Part shown: positions 56,489-64,000 of the stretch, one piece after another
Layout: each line of letters begins with the position of its first letter
How positions within the stretch are numbered: the first letter of the stretch is position 1
Assembly (NCBI GenBank): GCA_003224085.1
Contig: QHYK01000040.1
Coordinates: forward strand, 1 to 64,000
DNA length: 64,000 bases
Direction: 5' to 3'
From: Acidobacteriota bacterium
Lineage (GTDB): Bacteria; Acidobacteriota; Terriglobia; Acidiferrales; UBA7541
Translations under genes and position numbers: made by a program
The notes under the pieces: model-generated
The model's input: only the letters and a program-made list of their open reading frames with translations
What the model was told of the DNA's origin: nothing
Database searches by the model: none

Positions 56489-57037
56489 CTACCGTCCATA
56501 GCGGCCTACCAATTCCGCATGGGCGAGGATGTGCCCCTTCATGGCGGCCTCGACGTCCGCTTTGGTCGCGCCCGCTTTCAGATTCAGTTTCGCATCGAGT
56601 GCGTACAGCTTGAAAAAATATCGGTGCGGATTGCCTGGAGGCGGGCAGGGCCCTCCGTAGCCGATCTTGCCGAAATCATTGCGGCCTTGGCGCGCGCCAT
56701 TCGAAAGCTGCTCTTGCTTCGGCACTCCTTCTGCAAGCTCTCGCGTGTCGGTGGGCAGGTCGAACAGCACCCAATGGACCCAGGTGCCCGCGGGAGCGTC
56801 AGGGTCGTCCATGATGAGCGCGAAGCTTTGTGTCTTTGCCGGAGGTTCGGTCCAGCTCAGCATTGGCGAAGCGTCCGGCCCATCACAGGTAAATTTCTTG
56901 GGAACTGTTTCGTTGACCGAAAAGGCGGCGCTGGAGATTTTCATGTTTCCTCCCTGGGCTGGCACAGATGGACTTGCTCCAAGGAAAGGGGAGAGGCACA
57001 ACGACAAACCGATTACCGCGGTGAATGGGGATCGCAT
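56489..57037 (-). CDS. YbhB/YbcL-type PEBP (Raf-kinase-inhibitor-like) protein, probably exported
   Basis: The product is 182 residues. From MRSPFTAVIGLSLCLSPFLG the start looks like a signal peptide; the PEBP core begins MKISSAAFSVNETVPKKFTC and contains the ligand-site motifs ALIMDDPDAPAGTWVHWVLF and GYGGPCPPPGNPHRY. There is a very strong GGGAGGAAAC site before the inner ATG 56944, so a cytoplasmic 151-residue form from that start is equally possible. Ligand unknown. The domain binds anionic groups. Confidence 0.82.
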   Translation of the reverse strand: MRSPFTAVIGLSLCLSPFLGASPSVPAQGGNMKISSAAFSVNETVPKKFTCDGPDASPMLSWTEPPAKTQSFALIMDDPDAPAGTWVHWVLFDLPTDTRELAEGVPKQEQLSNGARQGRNDFGKIGYGGPCPPPGNPHRYFFKLYALDAKLNLKAGATKADVEAAMKGHILAHAELVGRYGR

Positions 57038-57157
57038 AAACGCAGCACACTTTATTCTTAACACAGGCGCAGGTTAGCGGAGGAAAAAATCGCCCGCAGC
57101 TTGGAATGACCAACTCAGAGTTCAAAACTTACAACTCAAAACTTGCAACCTATTGCT

Positions 57158-57967
57158 TCACCGTCGGCTGCGGTCCTTGCGCACCGCTTCATCAATCAAC
57201 GCCTCCAACTCATCCCGCGTCAGCGTTACGCGATCTTCCGCGGACTCGGCTCCTTCATTCGTCATCGGCAACTCCGCGCCTCCTCCCGGAGGTGAGGACA
57301 CGAAATACCGCGGACGCGCCGCCATCAACTTTGCCACTTCCCGGCCCGTGAGCATTACGGGCTCGCCGGCAAGTTCTGCGGCAAGGGTGATCTTGGCGCA
57401 ATGCTCGATGGTCTCCATCCGGAAGAAGGCCGTGAGCAGATCCGGCCCGCAGGTTACTGCGCCATGGTTCGCCAGCAGCAGCGCATCATAATGCGGGACA
57501 AATGGTTCGAGCGCGCTGCTCAGCTCCGGCGTGCCCGGTGTGGCGTACTGCACCAGCGGAATCTGGCCGAGCCCTACGATTACTTCGGGCAGTAGCGCTT
57601 TGTTCAGCGCGCGTCCCGCGGCGGCGAATCCCGTGCCGGTTGGCGGATGCGCGTGGCAAACCGCGTTCACGTCGGGCCGCGTGCGATAAAACAGAAGGTG
57701 CATGGCCAGTTCCGAAGACACTCTGCGGTCGCCCGCCAGTTGCCGCCCTTGGGGGTCGGTGATTACCAGATCTTCCGGCGAGAGCATTCCCTTGTTCATG
57801 CATGTGGGTGTGGTAAGGATGCGCCCGTCCCCCAGGCGCACGGACAAGTTCCCTTCACAAGCCACAATGAAACCGCGCTCGTACATCCAGCGGCCGGCAA
57901 CACAAATGTCTCTGGCGTGTTGTTCATCATTTTTTGCGTGGCCTGGTAAGACTGGCTCCGGGGTCAT
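57158..57967 (-). CDS. Class II aldolase/adducin-family protein
   Basis: The product is 269 residues from ATG 57967. Fold motifs: RGFIVACEGNLSVRLGDGR (acid-base Glu), TTPTCMNKGMLSPEDLV, VCHAHPPTGTGFA (two zinc His) and LLANHGAVTCGPDL (third His). L-fuculose-phosphate aldolase and L-ribulose-phosphate 4-epimerase are the best-known members; substrate not told by sequence. The C-terminal 40 residues are an extra Glu/Asp-rich tail. Open frame to 58039 is a possible longer start. Confidence 0.8.
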   Translation of the reverse strand: MTPEPVLPGHAKNDEQHARDICVAGRWMYERGFIVACEGNLSVRLGDGRILTTPTCMNKGMLSPEDLVITDPQGRQLAGDRRVSSELAMHLLFYRTRPDVNAVCHAHPPTGTGFAAAGRALNKALLPEVIVGLGQIPLVQYATPGTPELSSALEPFVPHYDALLLANHGAVTCGPDLLTAFFRMETIEHCAKITLAAELAGEPVMLTGREVAKLMAARPRYFVSSPPGGGAELPMTNEGAESAEDRVTLTRDELEALIDEAVRKDRSRR

Positions 57968-58216
57968 GAGAAGCGGATTCCTTCCCGGCGCGGAGAAACG
58001 ACCGCGCCCTACTTTCCTCATTCCCTTAGATTCAGGCACACCCCGTTGGGACTTACGAAATGGCTCCGCCGGCTCCCTGGAACTGGCGTGGCGGAAAGAA
58101 CCTATTACAAAACCTACAAAGAATCCAGTACCACCCTTTTACCAAATTCCCCTAAGCAAGGGCAGGCGCAGTGGCTGAACTAGTACTCCTTGCCAGCTCT
58201 TTTCATTGGAAACAGC

Positions 58217-59518
58217 CTAGGCGTAAATGCCGCGCAGCTTGAGCGCGGTGGCCACCCGGTCGATGGCCAGCATGTACGCGGCAATGCGATGGTTGACTTT
58301 GTGCAGCTCCGCGTAACGTACGACTTCGTCGAATGCGTTTTCCATGAAGTCCAGCAGCCGCTCGTTGACCTCGCTTTCCCGCCAGAAGAATCCTTGCCGA
58401 TCCTGCACCCATTCGAAGTAACTCACGGTCACGCCGCCGGCGTTGCCGAGAATGTCGGGTATGGTGAAGATACCTTTCGAATCGATGATGGTGTCGGCCT
58501 GCCAGGTGGTCGGCCCATTCGCGCCCTCGCAGAGAATTTTCGCCTGCACCTGGTGCGCATTTCTCTCGGTGATCTGGTTTTCAATGGCCGCGGGGATGGC
58601 GATGTCGCAAGGTTGAAAAAGTACGTCGAGCGCGGACATCTTCGTCCCGCCGCCGGGAAAATTCTGCAGTGGTTTTTTCTGCGTGTACACCCAGTCAATC
58701 ATTTGCGGAACGTCGAACCCTTTCTCGTTATAGAGCCCGCCGCCAATGTCCGCGAGGCCAATAATTTTGTATCCCGCTTTTTGCATCAAGTCCGCGGCCA
58801 TCGACCCGACGTTGCCGAAGCCTTGCACCACCACGCGGCAGCCTTCTTTTTTCATGCCAAGTTTCGCAAGGGCCTTGTCGCAGCACATCATGACGCCGCG
58901 CCCTGTGGCTTCGCGCCTTCCCCGGGAGCCTCCAAGCTCAATCGGTTTTCCTGTAACGACGGCCGTGGTGGCCTGCCCCACATGCATCGCGTAGGTGTCC
59001 ATGACCCACGCCATGGTTTGTTCGCCGGTGCCGACGTCCGGCGCTGGAATGTCGCGCTCGGGGCCAATCCAATCCGCCAGTTCCGCGGTATATCGCCGCG
59101 TCAGGCGCTCCATTTCTCCGCGCGACAATTTGCGCGGATCGCAGATGACTCCCCCCTTGGCGCCGCCGAACGGAATGTTCACCACCGCGCATTTCCACGT
59201 CATCCACGTCGCCAGCGCGCGCACTTCATCAATCGAAACATCCGGCGCGAAACGAATCCCGCCTTTTCCCGGCCCCCGTACGTTCGAATGCAAAACGCGG
59301 TACCCCGTGAACACTTCCAGTTGCCCGTTATCCATTCCCACCGGGATGTACAGAGTAATTTCCTTGCTCGGCCACTTCAGGAACCGGTACAGCCCTTGTT
59401 CGAGGCCCAACTTGCTCGCGGCTACTTCAAAACGCGCTTCCGCGTTCTGGTAGACGTTCATCTCTTCCAGGATCACGGCTTGCGACATGTCAAATTCTCC
59501 TTCGCTGACTTTCCCCAT
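58217..59518 (-). CDS. gdhA: Glutamate-type (Glu/Leu/Phe/Val) dehydrogenase
   Basis: The product is 433 residues. The amino-acid dehydrogenase signature is NIPFGGAKGGV (substrate Lys); the Rossmann motif GFGNVGSMAADL and the end motif AAYMLAIDRVATALKLRG follow. It interconverts glutamate and 2-oxoglutarate plus ammonia with NAD(P). Two starts are near: ATG 59518 (GGGAGGACGCGGA before it) and ATG 59488 (AAGGAG before it); either may be used, or both. Length is normal for the hexameric type. Alone on its strand. Confidence 0.92.
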   Translation of the reverse strand: MGKVSEGEFDMSQAVILEEMNVYQNAEARFEVAASKLGLEQGLYRFLKWPSKEITLYIPVGMDNGQLEVFTGYRVLHSNVRGPGKGGIRFAPDVSIDEVRALATWMTWKCAVVNIPFGGAKGGVICDPRKLSRGEMERLTRRYTAELADWIGPERDIPAPDVGTGEQTMAWVMDTYAMHVGQATTAVVTGKPIELGGSRGRREATGRGVMMCCDKALAKLGMKKEGCRVVVQGFGNVGSMAADLMQKAGYKIIGLADIGGGLYNEKGFDVPQMIDWVYTQKKPLQNFPGGGTKMSALDVLFQPCDIAIPAAIENQITERNAHQVQAKILCEGANGPTTWQADTIIDSKGIFTIPDILGNAGGVTVSYFEWVQDRQGFFWRESEVNERLLDFMENAFDEVVRYAELHKVNHRIAAYMLAIDRVATALKLRGIYA

Positions 59519-59930
59519 TCCGCGTCCTCCCGTGGCAGCGCGGGCTCCTCACCTTGCCCCGAAGGGCGCGCGAGACAACACAGCCCGGCTGTGCTGGTTC
59601 CCTCTTTGCGGGACCGAGTGTCCTTACACAATTCTTCCTGTGAGCGTTTCACAGGCGTGATTTCGGGGCCAAGGAAGGTAAGCTTCGGCGCTCTACCCCA
59701 CCGCCAGACTTGCCATTTGGCCGGGCCGCCAGTATACGAACCTGCTCCGTATCCCGCAAGCTAGCCGCGTCTCATCCGTCTCATCGCTTCCGCCATCGCA
59801 GCCCTTCGCAAAACAACGGCTTGTCCCGCACAGCCGCTTTCCGATCCGTAGAGAGCGGTAGCCATTCGCGGGAAATCCGGGTACGGCCCGCTCATTATTG
59901 TAGATGTGGCTTCAAAGATCGCGGATTCGT
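59519..59930. other. Intergenic region, gdhA upstream/PilZ-TonB downstream
   Basis: No gene or strong hairpin recognised. The gdhA promoter must lie within the first few hundred bases upstream of 59518. Confidence 0.45.
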
Positions 59931-62231
59931 TTACTGCTGCACTTTGAATTGAATCGTGACCGTCAGGTGCATCGGCACGGCTTTGCCGTCAAGCATCGCC
60001 GGCTGATACTTCCATTGCTTTAGGGCTTCCATGGCTGCCTGTTGCAATGGCGTCGGCCCCGAAATGACCTTCATGGTCGTGACACGCCCCTTGGCGTCGA
60101 TGAGCGCATCCATGGTCACCCCTCCGGAAATGTGCTGCGCCTTCGCCATCGTCGGATACACAGGCGGCACCGACGAAATCAGCTTTGCCTGCTGGACATC
60201 TCCGCCAACCGCCACGGGGGATTCCGGCGCGGCCGGCTGGTTGCTTGTCATCCCCAAGCCCGTGCCCGCCGAATCCACGCTACTTTCCGGCTGGTCCTGG
60301 TTCAAAATCCCCTCGTCCGGTTCCGTACCCCGCTGAACGGTTCGCTTCTGAGAAACCTTGGGCGCTGCTAGGTGCACCTCTCCAAGGACAGGTTTCTTTT
60401 CCTGTACCGGCTCAGCATCTGGCGCAGTCGACGCGACACTCGCTGCCGCATTCCCTTCCTTGGAAGAATTCGCGCTGACTTGCGGGTTGCGCGCAGCTCC
60501 CGCCTGGCTTGCTGGAGCCGAACTGGAAGGATCGCTTACCGAATGAAATGGCTCATTCGAATTGCCCGCGGCCGTCTTGGCTTGCCAATCCGTTGCCCCC
60601 GAGTCTGTGCGACCTGGCACCGCTGTCTCCAGCGCCGATTCCTTAACCACGTTCGTTTGCAACTCTCCGGATGGTGCAGAAACCGCGACCGCCTGGGACG
60701 CTCCAGCGCTGGAGTGAACTCCCGCCGCCTGCTGATTCATGTACCGCCAGCCGCCGCCCGCGAGGAGCAGTATCCCCGCCGCAAGCCCCGCGAAGAGCAT
60801 GCCTTTGCCGGACTTGCTCGGCGCGCTTTCCTTCACTGCCTTCGCCCCTTCGTCAAATGGCAGCGCGCTCCCGAACTGCGGAACGCGCGACCCGGCAACT
60901 TGCTTTTCTTCCACCGGGGCTGCCAGCGGCGCAAGCCACGCTGGAATCTTCATTTCCTCCTGCCCTAGGGACCCCAGCGCCGGAATGGGCGCCGCTGGCT
61001 CGACCTTCAAGGGCTCTTCCAGCTCTGGTGCTTCTGACGAAAGCGAAATTTCTTGCGATGGCTCGCCATGTTCCACAAGTCTCACCGCGCTGTCGTGAAC
61101 CGACTCGGTCTGCAGTTCTGTCTTCAGCGTCGAAATCGACTGCTCGCTGAGCGGGAAAGAAGGCGTCTCCACTTCCGGCTCTTCTGGCGGGCGCTTGAGG
61201 GCCAGGTGATCCTTCTCTGCCTCCGCGGAAGTCGTCTCCGCAAACTGCATTTTCGAAAGCTCTTCCTGCAAACGCCCCGTTTGCTGTTTCAAATCTTCCG
61301 CTTCCGAATCGTCGGCCATCGGCGGCCCCGTCGCCTGCGGCGGTGCGGGAGCGTGCTCGGTGGGTGCGGTTTTCACTTCAAAGAACCGCGCAATGCTGCA
61401 TAGATCGACAGCCAGCGGATTCGCGGGCTCCTCGGACGGCGCAAAAAGCGAGGCCGGCTTGTCGGACGGGCGCGTCAACTCAAAATTGCGGACGGGCGAC
61501 GAAAGGTTCGCCTGCGGCTCTAGGGGACTTGCAACCGGTTCGGGAGCAGCCACTCGGGCCGGCGCGGCGGGCGGTCGCGGAGTCGGCTCGCGCTTTTTCA
61601 GCCAGGGCTCGACGAGCGGCTCATCCGCATCAAGCAAACTTACGACCGGCGCAGCTGGAACGCGGGAATCCGCCTTCGCTTTCGGGGCGCCCAGCAACGA
61701 AGCGGAATCCATCGGCGCGGGAACGATGGAAGGTGCAGGCGCCGGAGGCGCGGGCTTCGAACGAACGGGTGCGGATGGCTTCACCGAAATGCTGCTCGAA
61801 ACATTCGCCACGGAAGGTTCCGTTTTTTGCGCCGCCGGCGCAGCTTGCGGGCCGGGACCACTCCGATCGCCTGGGAAACGCATCCCCCAAAAACCCACGG
61901 CCGGCTCGGTAAACTCCAATTCCACGTAACCGCTGACGCTGCGGTAGTTCTTCGACTTCACCACCTGGCAGACCACTTCCTTCTTCGTCCGTTCGTTGGT
62001 TAGGAATAGCAACTGTCCCGGCGCCATGCTCGAATTCAATCGAATGACCGCGCCCGACCCGTGGACCATCACTGTCTTTGTGGATTCGGAGAATGGCTCG
62101 CGTTTATCGCTGCCTTCGATGGTGCGGGCCCCGTTCACCGTAATGGGAACTTCCAGTGCTACGGGCTGGGGCTTTGCTGTGGAATCGCCCGGCGGGCCCG
62201 CGGTATCCGAATCCTTCGTCGTTGGAGGCAT
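59931..62231 (-). CDS. Second PilZ-TonB fusion protein
   Basis: The product is 766 residues from ATG 62231. The N-terminal 115 residues form a PilZ-like barrel (VPITVNGARTIEGSDKREPF, SGAVIRLNSSMAPGQLLFL, ERTKKEVVCQVVKSKNYRSV, GYVELEFTEP), but without a clear RxxxR/NxSxxG pair. A very long Ala/Pro/Glu-rich cytoplasmic linker is followed by a membrane helix near 472-492 (GMLFAGLAAGILLLAGGGW) and a periplasmic TonB-C domain at about 680-766 (AKLISSVPPVYPTMAKAQ, GRVTTMKVISGPTPLQQAA, LKQWKYQPAMLDGKAVPM). Paralogue of the protein at 44615; their C-terminal ends are clearly alike. Confidence 0.82.
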   Translation of the reverse strand: MPPTTKDSDTAGPPGDSTAKPQPVALEVPITVNGARTIEGSDKREPFSESTKTVMVHGSGAVIRLNSSMAPGQLLFLTNERTKKEVVCQVVKSKNYRSVSGYVELEFTEPAVGFWGMRFPGDRSGPGPQAAPAAQKTEPSVANVSSSISVKPSAPVRSKPAPPAPAPSIVPAPMDSASLLGAPKAKADSRVPAAPVVSLLDADEPLVEPWLKKREPTPRPPAAPARVAAPEPVASPLEPQANLSSPVRNFELTRPSDKPASLFAPSEEPANPLAVDLCSIARFFEVKTAPTEHAPAPPQATGPPMADDSEAEDLKQQTGRLQEELSKMQFAETTSAEAEKDHLALKRPPEEPEVETPSFPLSEQSISTLKTELQTESVHDSAVRLVEHGEPSQEISLSSEAPELEEPLKVEPAAPIPALGSLGQEEMKIPAWLAPLAAPVEEKQVAGSRVPQFGSALPFDEGAKAVKESAPSKSGKGMLFAGLAAGILLLAGGGWRYMNQQAAGVHSSAGASQAVAVSAPSGELQTNVVKESALETAVPGRTDSGATDWQAKTAAGNSNEPFHSVSDPSSSAPASQAGAARNPQVSANSSKEGNAAASVASTAPDAEPVQEKKPVLGEVHLAAPKVSQKRTVQRGTEPDEGILNQDQPESSVDSAGTGLGMTSNQPAAPESPVAVGGDVQQAKLISSVPPVYPTMAKAQHISGGVTMDALIDAKGRVTTMKVISGPTPLQQAAMEALKQWKYQPAMLDGKAVPMHLTVTIQFKVQQ

Positions 62232-62420
62232 GGCTTGCACACCCGTGAAGCGGAATTTTGCGGTTTGCCCCCTCTAAAAAAACACGTTTCCCGCGCGGGG
62301 CTACCTTTTACATCTTCCTCTTCTGCGGAGAGCGCCAACCATAGTACGCGCGTACCACTTTTCGCTACGGAACACCTGTCCGCCTGTCCAGGCGCGTATT
62401 CTGCGGACCGTCTTTTCTCG

Positions 62421-62861
62421 TCACTCGCCTGTGCTCCCCAGCGGCGGCTTGCCTGCCGCGGAAAGCGGTGGTTTAAATCGCTCATCTACCTCCACCTGAT
62501 AGCCGGTGACCAGCTTGTTCGTTTCATTGGCCATGCCGATCACCGCTTGCAGCTCCTGGAACATCGCATCCGTCATGCCTTTGCCAAATGCAGAAGCCGT
62601 GTGCGAATAAATGCAGTAGGTGCAATTGTTCGTGACGCTCACCGCGATGTAGATCAATTCTTTCGTCAGCGGGTCCAGCGCGCCCGGCGCCATCACTTGC
62701 TTGATGCTTTCCCACGTTCGTTTCAGCAGCGCCGGGTCATGCGCGATGGCTTTCCAGAAATTGTTGATCCAGTCCGTCTGGCGCGTGGCCATGATGTCGT
62801 CGTAGATGGCCCGCACCTGCGGACTCGCCTCCCGGTATTCAATCAGCCCAAACGTAGACAC
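62421..62861 (-). CDS. AhpD-like/carboxymuconolactone-decarboxylase-family protein
   Basis: The product is 146 residues. The AhpD active-site motif is NNCTYCIYSHT (Cys80, Cys83, His87), a redox CxxC with a His. It is preceded by LDPLTKELIYIAVSV. Such proteins are peroxidase-linked thiol reductases or unknown. Start GTG 62861, with AGGAGAAG upstream. It lies beyond the start of the PilZ-TonB gene on the same strand, 190 bases away. Confidence 0.82.
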   Translation of the reverse strand: MSTFGLIEYREASPQVRAIYDDIMATRQTDWINNFWKAIAHDPALLKRTWESIKQVMAPGALDPLTKELIYIAVSVTNNCTYCIYSHTASAFGKGMTDAMFQELQAVIGMANETNKLVTGYQVEVDERFKPPLSAAGKPPLGSTGE

Positions 62862-63599
62862 GGATTTCTTCTCCTCTTCTCTGCAACAAATCTCTTTGCC
62901 GTTAACTGTTTAGTCTGAGCCCTTCGAACTTCCATGTCTCTCTGTGGTCTCTGCGTCTCTGTGGCCCGCTGCTAAATTTTCCGGTCCTTTCGCGCCCAGG
63001 TCCCCGATATGTTTTGCCTGTCGCAAACCACAAAGTAGCAGATTCAGGGAGGGGCGCATAATCTCAATCGCGAAGCTTTACGCTGCTTGTCATTCCGAGC
63101 AAACCGAGGACCTCTGTACCATCACGCGTTCTTTGCGCGATGAATCGCGGCTTGATTTCTGCTCTCCACAGATCGTTGAAAAACTCTCCCCTTTCTATTT
63201 TCCTTTTTCTAATTTCCCCGAGGTTTTCCCGGACCGTACCCCTTCCAACCCAAATGCCATGCATGCAAGATTTGCGCCCCCTGCCGCGTTTCATTCTTCT
63301 TGACACTGGCCGCTGGGGCAGGTTACAAATTGTGCCAAGAAAAGCATTGGCGTTGTGGAAGGTGCAGAGATTCCTGAGGCGAGAAAGGGCGAGCTGGTCC
63401 GGGGGGCTTGTCCTGAAATGACGGATCTTGATCCCATAACCAATTGCAAATGGGTTCCCAGTCTAGTCTCCGAGTGGGCTTGATTCACCTATTTAGATTT
63501 TGCCCAGCATGCTGGGGAGAGAAGCTGCTGTTTACCCTGAGCTTAGCGAGGGGTCGATAGTTCAAGTTCGGAATCTCGAAGAGGGGGGAATTTGAATTT
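62862..63599. other. 738-base divergent intergenic region with repeats
   Basis: No supported gene. It holds the CTCTGTG-type repeat (62939-62964) and a relative of the dispersed family (TTGTCATTCCGAGCAAACC at 63089-63107). Small open frames such as 63064-63306 minus look random. Confidence 0.5.
63300..63329 (+). promoter_or_regulatory. Possible promoter for the receptor gene at 63600
   Basis: TTGACA (63300-63305), 18 bases, TACAAA (63324-63329). The -35 is perfect, the -10 only 4/6. A transcript from near 63337 would have a leader of about 260 bases. Confidence 0.35.
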
Positions 63600-64000
63600 A
63601 TGAAGCGCCTAGTCGTAGCAATTCTGATTGCATTCTCACTTGCAGTAGCGGCCAACGGCCAGACGTTCCGCGGCACCATCAACGGAACGGTGACCGACCC
63701 GTCCGGCGGCTCGGTTCCCAGCGCCACGGTAAAGGCCACGGAAACCGCCACAGGGATCGATCACACAACCACCACAACCAGTGATGGAGCCTTTGCTTTC
63801 CAGGATATCCCTCTTGGACTTTACAAAGTAACCGTGACGGCCACAGGGTTCCCCACGTATGCCGTGGACAAAGTCGAAGTCGTCGCGGGCCAGATCTACA
63901 CGTTACAGGTCAAGTTGACTCTGCAGCAGCAGGCCACCACCGTGGAAGTTTCCGCGGCAGCTCTCACCCTCGACACCACAACCCAAACGCAGACGATGAC
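63600..64000 (+). CDS. TonB-dependent receptor-type protein, N-terminal part (runs off the window)
   Basis: The first 133 codons are open to the window edge. A signal peptide (MKRLVVAILIAFSLAVAANG) is followed by a carboxypeptidase-regulatory domain (GTINGTVTDPSGGSVPSATV, SDGAFAFQDIPLGLYKVTV, KVEVVAGQIYTLQVKL). This is how acidobacterial TonB-dependent receptors begin, as in the gene at 25493. ATG 63600 has GAGGGGGGAA 9 bases before it. The plug and barrel lie outside the window. Confidence 0.8.
   Translation, partial: MKRLVVAILIAFSLAVAANGQTFRGTINGTVTDPSGGSVPSATVKATETATGIDHTTTTTSDGAFAFQDIPLGLYKVTVTATGFPTYAVDKVEVVAGQIYTLQVKLTLQQQATTVEVSAAALTLDTTTQTQTM

Noticed and set aside
63064-63306. 80-residue minus-strand frame in the last intergenic region
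   Set aside because: Arg/Lys-rich without motifs, overlaps a dispersed repeat and has no ribosome-binding site.

Overview
The window is a high-GC bacterial chromosome segment that looks like Acidobacteriota. The evidence is a VWFA-related acidobacterial protein, two large carboxypeptidase-regulatory/TonB-dependent-receptor type proteins, several TonB-C proteins, a secreted Asp-box (sortilin-like) propeller, a secreted CocE hydrolase and M14 peptidase, and a CadC-like winged-helix protein with a membrane segment. No transposase, prophage, CRISPR array, rRNA or tRNA gene was seen. The segment very probably includes the replication origin: dnaA, dnaN, gyrB and gyrA lie in that order on the minus strand, DnaA-box-like sequences cluster on both sides of dnaA, and a perfect 16-base parS palindrome lies about 17 kb away at 37841-37856.

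Layout. 1-11 kb: a frameshifted relic, an outer-membrane beta-barrel protein, a TonB protein, a zinc-ribbon protein, a His-rich exported protein, a LOG-family protein, a VWFA protein, an ABM-domain protein, a large M14 peptidase and a lactonase-type beta-propeller. 11-21 kb: gyrA, a small unknown gene, gyrB (with a clear sigma-70 promoter and a leader of about 350 nt), dnaN and dnaA. recF is missing from its usual place. 21-31 kb: an NHL-like propeller, ymdB, a probable 6S RNA, a TPR protein, a TonB-dependent receptor with a small Cys/His membrane protein upstream, a secreted DinB-like protein, a DDAH-like amidinohydrolase and a winged-helix membrane protein. 31-38 kb: a HEAT-repeat gene broken by a frameshift, a CocE/NonD hydrolase, typA (with a terminator hairpin in its leader) and a MetX-like alpha/beta hydrolase. 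37.8-38.9 kb: parS and a decayed amidohydrolase gene.

39-47 kb: an operon of a type III polyketide synthase, an ICMT-type methyltransferase and a TPR protein, resembling Bacillus bpsAB and likely making a methylated alkylpyrone or alkylresorcinol-type lipid; then a dienoyl-CoA-reductase-like SDR, a PIG-L deacetylase and a PilZ-TonB fusion. 47-57 kb: an Asp-box propeller, a tiny Lys-rich exported protein, a TonB relic, a Tat-exported multicopper oxidase, an FabL-like SDR without its catalytic Tyr, ruvA, ruvB, a small membrane protein and a PEBP protein. 57-64 kb: a class II aldolase, glutamate-type dehydrogenase, a second PilZ-TonB fusion, an AhpD-like protein and the start of another carboxypeptidase-regulatory/TonB receptor gene that runs off the window.

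The most interesting points are the two PilZ-TonB fusion proteins (a possible link between c-di-GMP and TonB energy transduction), the origin/parS architecture without recF, the probable 6S RNA, the PKS-ICMT-TPR operon, and the terminator and leader elements before typA and gyrB. Short palindromic repeats and repeats related to GGATTCC...TCGGAATGAC are scattered through the intergenic spaces. All assignments come from reading the sequence; no database search was run.
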